DNA from: Pseudofabraea citricarpa
Taxonomy: Eukaryota > Ascomycota > Leotiomycetes > Helotiales > Dermateaceae
Assembly: GCA_029641185.1 (NCBI GenBank)
Contig: JAPWGK010000012.1
Span: 558,001 to 622,000 of the forward strand
DNA: 64,000 nt
Reading direction: 5' to 3'
Below, one piece after another: positions 11,173-21,866 of this stretch. Made by a program: the position numbers and the translations under genes. How positions within the stretch are numbered: the stretch's first letter is position 1; every line of letters begins with the position of its first letter. Under the pieces are notes generated by a model that made no database searches, was not told where the DNA came from, and saw only the letters and a program-made list of their open reading frames with translations.

Positions 11173-13085
11173 CTATAAAGCAACGTCTAAAACGAGGCTC
11201 ACGTCTCGTACCTGCGAGCCGGCCAGGTCTTCAAGAACAGGAATAAGATCAAGTAGCTCGTTGTCGTGTGCATCGGAGAACCAGCTGCTTATGGGCACGG
11301 CATGCTGTGGGTGAAAGATGTAAGATGTTGGGGAATTATCAATGATGATGGTCTCTCTGAGATCTCGGCCAACCTGCGAGAGATCTTTGACATAGTTGCC
11401 TTGGTGATTGTAACAGCTTTCGCGGAAAAGACGATGATGTACCACGTTGTGAATATCCAACTGGTCAAGTAATGGGTCGCCATACTACTCAGAGTTAGCA
11501 TGGACAGTAACATGTTTACCAAGACACTAACCTTTGAAACGGAGGCCGTAAAAACAACCACTTCATAGAGTTCTCCGACTCTCTTCATAAACTGGTCAAC
11601 ACCTGGTCTCTTGATAACATAGACATTGTGGTACTGCCCCTCAATCTCAACAGGAATTGTGAAATCAGCCTGGTGTAATATCTAGTTGTAGTTGTTAGTG
11701 ATGTTAAAATTGCTGTGCTGTAGTTGAAATACCTTAAAACTGCTATGAACGAGGGTTTCATCTAGATCGAGGACTAAGCACTTTTTCCCCTGGAAACGAG
11801 GGGTGATTGGTGGAAGAAGCCACTGCTGCTTGGCGTCAGGCTGCTCTGGTTCGCCTTTCTCATCACTTGCCTCCGTTGAGTTGAGCTGGGGCACTGGAGG
11901 AGGAGGGGGAAGAATTGCCTTGCTGGAGCTTGTTGAAGGGATAGTTGGCTCTTCTTTCTCGGTTGGGAGAGCTTCAGACTCTTCCATTTCAACATCACCT
12001 TCACCATCCTTTTGCACAATAGCTGGTGGCGCAGGAGTATTGTTGGAGTCTGTTGGTGGAACTATTGGAGCGCTCGTCTCAGTAGGCACAGCTGTTGATT
12101 TCTCCTCTTTAGGTAGTTTAGGTAGCGGCTGATCGCGTGCATCGCTAGACTGACTTGTAGGAATAACACCATTTACTGCACTAGATTTGCTCTCAAGCTT
12201 CATATCCTTTTCTGCTTCTTGACTTGGCTGTGCTTGCCGAAGTGCATCCTTCTCGGTTTGAGGCTCAGGCGCAGGGGAAGTGTTGTGTTGTTCAACGGGG
12301 CCTGGTTTTGTGTCTGGCTTGCTGGCCGTGGTTGGACGGTCCGGAATCTTGGTTACTTTATTTGCAGGTACAGCAGGTTCCTCTAGTGCATTGGCAGTGT
12401 CTGGTACTCCACAGCAGTTGAGAAATGACAATAAACCCTTCTTTTTGGGCTTTTGAGACGGAGAAGGGTTCACAGCGGTTGCTCTAGAGTCCGCAGAACC
12501 GGCGGTTGGTCCAGTAGGTGTTATCGACATTTTACTGCTGCTCGCACTACCATTCCGCCGCCTCCCTAAAATGCTTCCTTTCGACTCCTTAGATCGCCCA
12601 CCGATGCTCTCTCTTGGATCACTCGCAGTCACTCCGCTGAGACCAGTTGACGTTGGGGATGGCTGGATCTTGTGCGAGGAAGATCGAGATGGAACGTGTA
12701 GAAGGCCGCGATTCTTTTGTGGTATTTCGGGCTTCTCGTCTACACTCTGTCCGTGATTTTTTCCGTTCTGAGAGCTTGAAAGGACCGGTGTATCAGAGTC
12801 GTCGGTGCTGGCGGTGTAAGGGATGGTGGATGGTGCTTGAGTGGATGAACTTGGAGGTTCGGTGTTATCGGGGGCTGTGTTTGTGTAATGTTAGCTGAGA
12901 TATCTCCAAACATTGGTGCATCAAGGCCCGCAGGCTTTGGAAGGGTGAGCCATATGGGCGGATAGAGACACACAAGACGTACAATTCGAAGTGTCTATAG
13001 CCGGAGGTTTAGAAGCCTTCGAAGGGCCTGTTGACGTCGAGCGGCTAAGATGGTGCTCAGTCGGTTGAGCTATCTCATTACTCAT
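11173..13085 (-). CDS. Psr1-type HAD phosphatase (Scp/FCP1-like)
   Basis: Four exons (13085-12983, 12874-11733, 11681-11532, 11484-11173) give 568 residues. The catalytic domain is C-terminal (about residues 390-560): [10 protein letters not shown] carries the DxDxT nucleophile motif of the NLI-interacting-factor family, followed by the VVFTAS motif and an IIIDNSP motif. The first 380 residues are Ser/Pro/Glu-rich and look disordered, except for [16 protein letters not shown], whose adjacent cysteines resemble the lipidated Cys pair that anchors yeast Psr1/Psr2 at the plasma membrane. In yeast Psr1 acts with Whi2 in sodium and general stress responses; the same role here is inference. A frame-shifted first exon means the protein starts [12 protein letters not shown]. 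Confidence 0.88.
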
Positions 13086-13740
13086 AGAGGGCAGATCGGG
13101 GGCTTGGTGAGCCTACTTGGAGCGAATGCCGCGTCTGAGCAGGATATGATTCCTGCGCCGTCCTTCCCTACGCGTTCGAAGTCGGGAAAATCGAAGGTGC
13201 GGTGGATTGCTGATGGAGCTCTAATCAGCTTCCAATGGCAGCCCCCCAACCCAGCCTGTCGCGCAACCGAGATGCGAGAGTGAGCGAGTGGGTAGTGGGT
13301 ATCTCCGTGTCTGTCTGGACGAGAGGGACGAGACGGGATGCGACAATTGAGAGAGTGAAAGATGGCGAAGCCGGGAGAATTGAAGGCAGCACAGGACAGC
13401 TCAGGACAGGAGAGCACTGACGCTGAAGCTTCAATGGGGGAGGGGATAGTGAGGGAGAGGCTGGAAGAGGTTCCTGCTGCTAAGATGAGGCCTTGATGGA
13501 TGCGCGAGATGGGTAAAGTGCCTTAGCGAGATTTACTTGAGAAAGAGCCAATCACAGCAACGGAACGGCGGTGGTTCTATCGGGGCGGGATTATATAAGC
13601 GTATGTGAAGTATCTGGGCCGGAGACAGCAGTCGCAGCAGCAACTATGGGGGGCTCGCGAGGACGGGGGATGGGGAACAATAAAAGGATAAGGATGTTGT
13701 GTCTCAAATGCAGACAGAGACATGAAAGAAGAGAGCAGAC

Positions 13741-13798
13741 GAGGAGAGGGAGAGGGAGAGGGAGAGACAGAGACAGAGACAGAGACAGAGACAGAGGG
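13741..13798. repeat. Simple repeat GAGGGA / GACAGA
   Basis: Three GAGGGA-type units run into five GACAGA units on the plus strand, giving a purine-rich tract of nearly 60 nt. Confidence 0.85.
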
Positions 13799-14022
13799 CA
13801 TTAGGCATTGGGCATAAGGTTGAGCCAGTCTCATTGCTACGGGGGGCGAGAAGAGGACCTAACTGCATCCACACACTCGAGAAGCATCCATTCAGAGCGC
13901 CGTAAGACCTAGTCTCCAGCCACCAAGGGAGGTTGAGTAGTTGAGGTATACTTATTATCACTATGGTATGGTACAGTAGCGACGGTACTTCCAACCATAT
14001 GAGGGGAGCTGCAGCGGGTGGC

Positions 14023-14042
14023 GAGAGAGAGAGAGAGAGAGA
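14023..14042. repeat. GA dinucleotide repeat
   Basis: Ten GA units in a row. Confidence 0.85.
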
Positions 14043-14160
14043 GTCCCTTCAGTCCCCCAGTATCCCCCCCAGCGAAGCATTAAGCGCCTTGATTGTTCCC
14101 ACTACCAACTGCCAGCTACCCACCACCTACCACCTATCACTCAATACCTACCTCGTAGCA

Positions 14161-14174
14161 GGCCAAACAGCTCC
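14161..14174. repeat. Left terminal inverted repeat core
   Basis: Fourteen bases identical to the reverse complement of 15388-15401; the sequence beyond diverges, consistent with decay. Confidence 0.7.
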
Positions 14175-14218
14175 AAATGCAAGGGTATGTCTTGGCAATG
14201 CTGCTTTTATTGAACTAC

Positions 14219-15277
14219 CTAGTATTTTGTATGGCCTCCTCTAGCGTCAATCACAGCCTAGCATCTCTCTCTTATAGAGCCTACCAATTCCTTGATCCTT
14301 TCATGTGTTATTGATTCCCAGGCCTCTTAAACAGCTCTGCGTAGCCGTAGATAAGATCTATGAACGTCAGGATAGTGTGCTTGAATATAGTCTTTTATAT
14401 CATCCCAGATCATCTTAATAGGACTCAAATCCGGGCTATTTGCTGGCCATTCTAGTACAGGAATTCCGGCTGCCTGGATAACTGATCGTGTAAACTTAGA
14501 CGAGTGGCCAGAAGCATTATCTTGTTGAAATTTGAGATCAGGATATGAGGATATAATCTCGTCAACTACAGGGATAATAATCCCAGAGTACGAACCCTCA
14601 TTTATATTCTCCCAATCCTTCTCCCAAAACAAGCCTCTATGCCTCCCGTATTTCCCACTTATAGAGCCCCAAAATATCCACCCGATCTTCCTTTGATATC
14701 GAGGATTCGTGCAATCTATATGGTAGACTTCTGAATCCCCAATTCTTCTTGTAACCCAGGTTCTTTTGTGCCTCCCTGGCTGCGTCCAGGTTTCATCGCT
14801 CCAGAGGACAAGATCCCACTGTTCCTGACTCCAATTTATATGCTCCTGGGCCCAGGCAAGTCTTTCCTCTATGTTCTTATCAGACAAAGCGGGTTTTCGG
14901 CGTTCGACTCGTCGTACGAATCCCTCTTTCTTGAAAGCAGTACGTATAGCTTTTTCTCTACAGTCGAAACCAAGGATCGAAGGAATCTGTAGCCAAGGAG
15001 TTTCCCTATTCTCTCGAGAGGCCGTAACCCATTCTATTAGCCTCTTCCTCTGTGGGGTATTTAGGAAGATATGCCTTCCTGTTTTCTGCTTTTGAGGCGT
15101 AAGCCTGTGGGAAAGAGCGTAGCAAACTTGATCGTAAGAACAACCTAGCTGTAAGGCAATATCGGTACGCTTCCACTTTGCATCGAAGAAAAGAGTCTGT
15201 ATTCGTAACCTTTCATCTCTTGTAAGCTTGCGACGAGCAACTTGCTTAGGCGTTGGGACGTTGTATTGCGATTCCAT
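14219..15277 (-). pseudogene. Tc1/mariner transposase, broken by RIP-type changes
   Basis: The frame reads from ATG at 15277 to a natural end at 14219 (HTKY then stop), 352 codons, with two internal stops: TAA at 14329-14327 in RAV-stop-EAWESI and TAG at 14260-14258 in RERC-stop-AVIDARGG. Both are one C-to-T change from Gln codons in a CpA context. The N terminus is a helix-turn-helix that should bind the terminal repeats. The DDE domain shows LWSDETW (first Asp) and FQQDNASGH (second Asp). The third acidic residue, expected 35 positions later in NSPDLSPIE, is Lys (SPIK; codon at 14416-14414), again one RIP-type transition from Glu. So the enzyme would be inactive even if read through. Confidence 0.9.
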
Positions 15278-15387
15278 AACTATTCTGACGTTATCAGTAC
15301 AAAATACAATACAAAAGCAGCGGAGGAACACTGACGTTTAATAGGCTGTCCACCCCTGTAAGCGGAGAACGTGCTAGAAGGCTTGGC

Positions 15388-15401
15388 GGAGCTGTTTGGC
15401 C
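15388..15401. repeat. Right terminal inverted repeat core
   Basis: Reverse complement of the left core at 14161-14174. Confidence 0.7.
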
Positions 15402-15404
15402 GTG

Positions 15405-16742
15405 GAGGAAGTATACCTACCTACCTACTCACCTACCCTACCGTACCCTACCTCACCCTACAACACATGCTATAGTGCCTGTACCGTACCTTTACACCTT
15501 TACTGTACTGTACAGTCCAGTACTGTAGCTTTGCAGGACTGGTGTCGCTTGGCTATAGACTTCTCGAATATTCACACGGCCAAGGTCTCATCATGCAGCG
15601 ATAGACAATTATGATCTGTCGTCCCTCTGCTTTCCCCCATCTGCCCATCTGCCCATCTACCGCCTCACTTTCGCCTTGAGGGTACAAGTAGTTGCATCCA
15701 CTCCGCAAGTTGCTTTTTGCCGGCGGTTAAAGCCGCGAACTGACTGGCCAGTCTTGCAAGACAGCCTCTTCCCCGGGACCAAGCACCAAGGCAGGTAGCA
15801 TGTCGGTCTATTTGCAGCCGCAGCTTTGTACAGGACGGTATGGTACTTTGGACTTCCTCAGGGCCAATAAGTCGCCGTCTGGATGTGGTTGGCGATGGCG
15901 GCAGCGGCAGCAGCAGCACACTTTCAGTGTCTGCATGGAAGGCCAGCAGCATCCATCCTCATCGCCATCACCATCCCCATCTTCACAGTACAGCAGTAGC
16001 GGACGATGAACCGATGAACCGGCTTCGTATCTGCGACGGAAGCCTTCTTTCTGTCCTACCTCCTCCCCCGGCTGCATAACAGGGCATGAGCGACCCAGAA
16101 CCAGAAGTGAGACCGTTCGGGCCTGGCCGACAACGGCATCGCAGCCAGCTGGATATATTGGGCCCGGTTGTGGTCAGCACTTGTACCTACAGAACAGAGC
16201 CAATGGAAGGATCGTGACTTTTCCAGAGGCCTTCTTTCTTGGTGACGGCCCGTACCTTGCATTTTCTCCCGTGTAGGGATGGTGTGCCTCTCTGCTCAAG
16301 TGCTGCGCGAGTCGTGCCCGTGCCCGTGCCCCGTGAACGTGAACGTGAACGGAACGTGAATGTGAAAGTCGAAGAGCAGGAGAGCGAGAGAGAGCATCTA
16401 TCACGTGGCACACCCGCCGCCCCCAGAACAGCCTCGGTCAACCCAGGTTTCCCCATACTCGGTCTTCATCCCCCTTGCGTCACATGCAAAGACAACTCCA
16501 CAAGGACCGCGCCGCCAACTCATCCCCACGGATTGCATCACGCTTGACAATCGCAAAGTGTTAACGATGCGGTCATGAAGCACATCAAGTTCGTCTGCAA
16601 AGCGCATCTTGTTACTGGCGACTAGACTCGAAACTCAACTGAATGGCCTATCTTGAAACCGAGGAATGAACGACAATGAACGGGCAATAGAACAGCCATT
16701 GCACATACAATCCCAAGCCGGCCCCGGCCCCAGCGATTCAAA
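15405..16742. other. Intergenic, upstream of the ABC transporter
   Basis: No gene seen. A CCTA/CCTACC-rich stretch at 15412-15462 is followed by GTAC/TACAGTA motifs at 15479-15527. CGTGAA hexamer copies occur at 16332-16360. Short overlapping ORFs at 15665-16607 on both strands are low-complexity and unrelated to known families. Confidence 0.5.
16332..16360. repeat. Short CGTGAA repeat
   Basis: Three CGTGAA units are followed, after a short break, by a fourth. Confidence 0.7.
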
Positions 16743-19349
16743 ATGGCGGTCCAGTCGACCCTGATGCCTTCGCCGGATCCCGCTGTTGCCTTCTATCGCC
16801 GCTATGTCGAACTCATCCGCTCTCGAATCAAAGGTACTTCGCGGACAACGAAGCTGCTGGGGACCTTGCTACTCGTGCTCTCCATTCTCGCTGGGGGAGC
16901 AGGCGGAAGACGATGGTGGCTAAGACGAAGCGCAGAGAAGGAACAAGGCAGAAGGTTGCTTCGAAGAAACTCGGGTCTGCGCATGAAAGATGGCTCAAGG
17001 GTCATTTTTGTCCCCCATAAGGACTCGACCTCAAAGGTTACAATCCGTCCTACCAAGGCAACTACCTTCGATGCTCATCGGAGATTGTTCCTCAATCCAC
17101 CCCGAGCATCAGGTCTGACTGATGGCCAAACAACGCCTCAAATACCTCCTCCGCAAACGAAGCCTGGTCTCAACCTCGCCTTTCTACACCAATTTCTCAG
17201 TCTTTTGAGTATAATGATACCGAGATGGCGAAGCAAAGAGACTGGATTACTGCTGAGTCATGGCATGTTCCTAATGCTTCGCACATACTTGTCACTGGTA
17301 GTAGCGAGACTTGATGGTGAGATTGTACGGGATCTCGTAGCTGGTAATGGCAAGTCATTCACTTGGGGCATAATCAAGGTAAGCTAAACCCGAGGGAATA
17401 ATTTGCCCTAAAAAGTTCAGAAGTAACCTAATCTAGTGGTGTGGAATCGGTGGGTTTGCTTCATATACCAATGCAATGATCAAATTCCTGCAGTCGAAAG
17501 TCTCGATCGCATTTCGCACCCGTCTTACCCGATATATCCATGATCTATACCTAAACGACAACCTCAACTACTACAAACTTTCCAACTTAGATGGTGGCAT
17601 TGGGCAGGGTGCAGATCAATTCATTACGCAAGATCTGACTCTGTTCTGTGCTTCGGCAGCAAGCTTATATTCATCACTTGGCAAACCATTCGTAGATCTC
17701 TGCGTTTTCAACTATCAACTTTATCGATCACTGGGGCCGTTGGCATTAGCAGGGCTACTTAGTAACTACTTTTTGACAGCCACAATTCTCCGAAGACTTT
17801 CCCCGCCATTCGGTAAACTTAAGGCTGTTGAAGGGCGGAAGGAAGGTGACTTTAGAGGACTTCATGCTCGTCTAATTGCAAACGCTGAAGAAGTGGCATT
17901 CTACGGTGGCGCCAACATGGAAAAGAATTTCTTGGATAAAGAATTCAAGAGTCTCAAAAAGTGGATGGAGGGTATCTATACCCTTAAGATCCGCTACAAT
18001 ATCCTTGAAGACTTCGTACTTAAGTACAGCTGGAGTGCCTACGGCTATCTGCTGAGCTCGCTGCCTGTATTTTTGCCAGCATGGGGTGGGATTGGTGGAG
18101 CTCAAGAAATCGCCGACGCTGCGATTAACGGTGGGAGAGAACGTGGACGAATGAAGGAGTTCATGTAAGTCCGCGGTGATCGTTGTTGGAGCACAAGTAT
18201 GATATTAACCATTCACAGCACTAACAAACGCCTCATGCTTTCGCTTGCTGATGCTGGTGGCCGTATGATGTACTCAATCAAGGACTTGTCAGAACTCGCA
18301 GGCTATACAAGCCGGGTGTATACTTTGATTTCCACCTTGCATCGCGTCCACGCCAATGCGTACTTTCCACCACGAGGTACACATGCAGAGATGTTTTCGC
18401 TTTCAGACGTGCAGGGAACCATTCAGAAGGGGTTTGATGGTGTCCGTTTGGAGAACGTACCAGTTGTTGCACCATCAATATTTCCTCATGGAGGCGAAGA
18501 TTTGATAGAATCTTTGTCAGTTGTGGTACACTCAGGAGAGCATTTACTTGTTAGTATGCCAAGGTCATACCTGATGTTTTGACTAACAATGGATAGATTT
18601 CTGGGCCCAATGGTGTCGGCAAGAGCGCTGTAGCTCGCATTGTTGCGGGACTCTGGCCTGTATATCGAGGTCTTATTAGTCGCCCGAGAAGCGTAGGTAC
18701 AGATGGCATCATGTTCCTTCCACAACGCCCTTATCTTAGTGTTGGTACTCTAAGAGACCAAGTCATCTACCCTGATGGCGAAATGGAGATGCGCGACCAC
18801 GGGCGTCGTGATCACGAACTTAAGCGGATTCTAGAGGATGCACGCTTAGGTTACCTTCCAGATCGTGAAGGCGGCTGGGATACTCGGAAGGAATGGAAAG
18901 ATGTGCTCAGTGGTGGAGAAAAACAGAGAATGGCTATTGCCAGGCTCCTTTACCACGAGCCCAGATACGCGTTCATCGATGAAGGAACCAGTGCCGTGTC
19001 AAGTGACGTAGAAGGCCTGCTTTACGAACAAGCCAAAGAGAAAGGTATCACGCTGATCACAATCTCAACACGTGCGTCTTTGAAACGATATCACACCTTC
19101 AATCTTACACTCGGCTTGGGCCAGGATGGCACTGAGTGGGAATATGAACGAATTGGGACCGAGAAAGAAAAAATGGGAGTGGAGAAGGAGCTCAGTGAAT
19201 TGCGAGATAAGCTGTCGAAGGTGGAGCAATGGAAGAAACGATCTGGAGAGATCGAGCATGAATTAGCGCAGGTCTGGACCGATCGTGGTGTTCTCGATGC
19301 TCCAGAAAACATAGAAAATCCCCCAGATTCGTCAGTTGAGGCATCATAA
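16743..19349 (+). CDS. Peroxisomal ABCD half transporter (Pxa1/ALDP-like)
   Basis: Four exons (16743-17378, 17437-18164, 18219-18549, 18597-19349) give 815 residues. The N terminus has a membrane segment (LLGTLLLVLSILAGGAGG). The membrane domain carries the ALDP landmarks LNYYKLSNLDGG and the EAA-like motif NAEEVAFYGGANMEK. The nucleotide-binding domain has Walker A GPNGVGKS, Q-loop PQRPYLSVG, signature LSGGEKQR and Walker B YAFIDEGTSAV. The C-terminal tail has a coiled-coil-like EKEKMGVEKELSELRDKL segment. Family members import very-long-chain fatty acyl-CoA into peroxisomes as dimers. The H-loop reads ISTRASL, where ALDP has ITHRPSL, so the switch histidine position is Thr. Whether it is Pxa1 or Pxa2 is not settled here. 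Confidence 0.9.
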
Positions 19350-20175
19350 ACAATATCCTTACCTACCTAACTATAGAAATACACGATAGCTTCTTGAACA
19401 CACACCATGAGACCCTTTAGATTGCTTGAGCTATTAAGTCCCACTCCTGGCTAATATATTGATTTTGCGCCAACTGTGTATTAATTAAAACTTGCATGGT
19501 AGTACGGTCAAGCACATGGTGGTGGTGCCTTGTGGTAGAGCGATCTTCAACAGAGACCAAAGCTAGTTAGAGCATGCCTTTAAGCTATCGAAAGTCGAAA
19601 ACTTGCAACGAATCATAAGCGAGCGACCACAACGCCTCTTGCACGGTTCAGTCCACATCCGCTCAACAACACCACAAGCTAACGCTGTCTAGAAGTCAGA
19701 TACCCTGGTTTCTAAGTACACCAAGCTCCGATGGAGTCAATCCAGTTGATCAGTGCTGCCGTCCGGGATCGCCATCCAGAGAGCAAGGCAGGCGCTTTAT
19801 GAACAATGGGTGGGACTTCTGATGGGGTTCTTTGTCTTCCCGTCCTCGTGATATCACGATTGTTATCGAGTGTCTTGTTTCGTCTGATCTCGACCCCAAG
19901 ATCGTGGCTCTGACCTCGGTGGGCTTTTAGGGCTGCTCTTTTCTGCTCGATCTGGAGAAGGCTCTGCATCTTCCCGTCCACAAGTCGACGCCTTCTCCCG
20001 ATCTCGAAGTAGTGAAGTACAACTCTAGGACCTAGTGACGGCGACCTTTCGAGTCTGATTCGCAAGGGAGCGCCAATGAATAGCTCTTGAAACAACGGGC
20101 TTGCGGGTGCGCGCACGGAAGTGACCAGAATCGCGCTCCATAAAGTCCTCGAGGCCTCGTCGCTGCTCTGTCGCG
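19350..20175. other. Intergenic, no gene seen
   Basis: This lies between two plus-strand genes. A 134-codon minus-strand open frame at 19712-20116 starts at GTG and matches nothing I know; I treat it as chance. Confidence 0.5.
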
Positions 20176-21253
20176 ATGCCTTCGGTTTTGAGCAGTATGA
20201 TCATGCACAAGCACGGGGTGAACTCAACGGGCGGTATGCCCGCCATACCAGAGGATCAAGATGTGAATGCTCCTCCTCCTCCCCCAGTGCCACCGCGGGC
20301 GCTCCATCGTCCTTCAGTGTCGCGGGCGACTTTGACTGGTAGTCCTCCTCCTGCTTATGAGCTCAAGCAGAAACTGTACCCAGAGGATCCCGACAATCCT
20401 GTCGATGAGAAATTGTTGGCACTACGCAATCATCGGCAACTGGCGAAGCGCGGAGGATGGAGAAGACTGGCATTTATTGCCCTTATGGTTGTTTTGCTCA
20501 TTGTCGCATTAGCCGTTGGATTGGGAGTAGGATTGAATCAAAGGCGCAACTTGTATGCTTGAATTATCTCCAAAACTCGCAGCAGAGACTAATACACGTC
20601 CAATCGGCAGGGATAGCTCCTTGGGCAGAGGGAGCGTAAACCCCCCAATCAACACCACTTTCCCAGCAGGAAGATATGCGATTGAGACAGTCCTTGACAC
20701 GCAAAGTACAAATTGCACATCCAATCCCGCAACCTGGCGATGCTATCCATATAGTACATACGCAGAATCAAATTCCGTCTCGAGCTCGGCAGCTACCTTC
20801 ACCTGGATGGTTAACTACCTAGCCAAAAACAACAGCTTCACCATCTCGTCAGCGGAAAACATCTTCTCCATCATCTTCAACAATGAAACCCTGTGGCTCC
20901 AGGACGCCGGCCTCGCTACCGAGCACTACTCCTTCCAGATAACTATGCAGAAACCCGTGCGTCCCATTGTAGCACTTTCCAGCTCCAACGCAGCTGCGAC
21001 ATGTTTTTTCAATGATACCATTTTTCGAGGGTATCTCTATACAAAAATGCCTAGTTCGTTACCCCTCAATACTTCGGACACTGAGCCAGAAAAGGCATAT
21101 ACACCTTGGCCGTACGCTGTTCGTGTAGAGCAGGTTACTACATCTGGCTCCGGGACACCCACCTGTCTGGATACTAAGGGTATCTCGCTTGGTGATTTCT
21201 CGGCCGATGAAGGTAGGGAGTGTAATTGTTTGTATAGGAATACTGGGACTTGA
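20176..21253 (+). CDS. Single-pass membrane protein of unknown function
   Basis: Two exons (20176-20552, 20611-21253) give 339 residues. The N terminus is cytosolic-looking, with a polyproline stretch (PPPPPVPPR) and PPPAYEL, then RRLAF and one strong transmembrane segment at about residues 97-118 (FIALMVVLLIVALAVGLGVG). The rest is a presumably luminal or extracellular domain with several NxS/T sites (NTT, NCT, NNS, NNET, NDT, NTS) and conserved-looking cysteines. The layout is that of a type II glycoprotein. Fungal genomes hold many such proteins without assigned role, and I give it no function. PPPAY is a WW-domain or ubiquitin-ligase (PY) type motif; use of it is inference. Confidence 0.75.
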
Positions 21254-21866
21254 ATTTGTCGGGTAAACGACTGGCTACTGTTGGCGTTGGTGGATAGTAT
21301 GGATATTTTATCCATGAATTGGCGTACGGAGCATATATACCTCTATATAGTTGTGTTGTAAATACGTATCTAGTAGTTCAGAAATCTCTAATTTAATCTA
21401 GCGGCATATTATCCATGGATATTTTGTACCAACGCTCGCTCGCTATAAACAAATTTATCGCCCAACTTCTTCAATCTACATTAACGGGCCCTCTACATTC
21501 AACTCTTTTTTCCTCTTTCTCTTTGCACTGTATATATGTACGTATGTTAATAAAGGCATAACCACAGCCGATTATGGACTGTTGCTCTAGGGATGCGTAC
21601 TAGAACTAAATAGTACGGACCAATAATCAGAATCACAGGTGACTGTTGATCACTTCAACTAGTAGGTCCGATAATTATATTGTTTCTGGTCATGAATCAT
21701 AAGCTAAAACCATGTCAGACCACTGAAATCCCATCACACAATCACACAGCAAGTCCGCCAAGAATAACACAACAAGTAACGCTCAAGCAAAACGCAATAA
21801 TGTATTTGGACGATAATAACAACCCTGAACAAATGCCCAGAGCACTATTTCCTACCCGAAAGCTGC
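21254..21866. other. Convergent 3' region
   Basis: AT-rich space between two converging genes. No ORF is supported. Confidence 0.5.

Larger units (their letters stand above)
13086..14157. other. Intergenic with purine microsatellites
   Basis: Upstream region of the Psr1-like gene, up to the transposon. It holds a purine-rich simple repeat at 13741-13798 and a GA run at 14023-14042. The short ORFs here are products of the repeats. Confidence 0.5.
14158..15404 (-). mobile_element. Decayed Tc1/mariner element
   Basis: The transposase pseudogene is bracketed by an inverted pair of terminal sequences: GGCCAAACAGCTCC at 14161-14174 and its reverse complement at 15388-15401. Outside this core the ends are imperfect, and a TA duplication cannot be fixed exactly: TA occurs at 14156-14157 on the left and 15412-15413 on the right. 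Length of about 1.25 kb is usual for a one-gene Tc1-like element. Both outer flanks are CCTA/TACC-rich. The pattern of transitions points to repeat-induced point mutation (RIP). Confidence 0.8.

Noticed and set aside
13577..13994. Ser/Arg/Asp-repeat ORFs on both strands
   Set aside because: They are translations of the GAGGGA/GACAGA microsatellite.
15665..16607. Cluster of overlapping small ORFs on both strands upstream of the ABC transporter
   Set aside because: They overlap each other in several frames, mirror simple repeats and match no family.
19712..20116. 134-codon minus-strand open frame
   Set aside because: Begins at GTG, has no recognisable domain and lies in the leader region of the plus-strand membrane protein gene.
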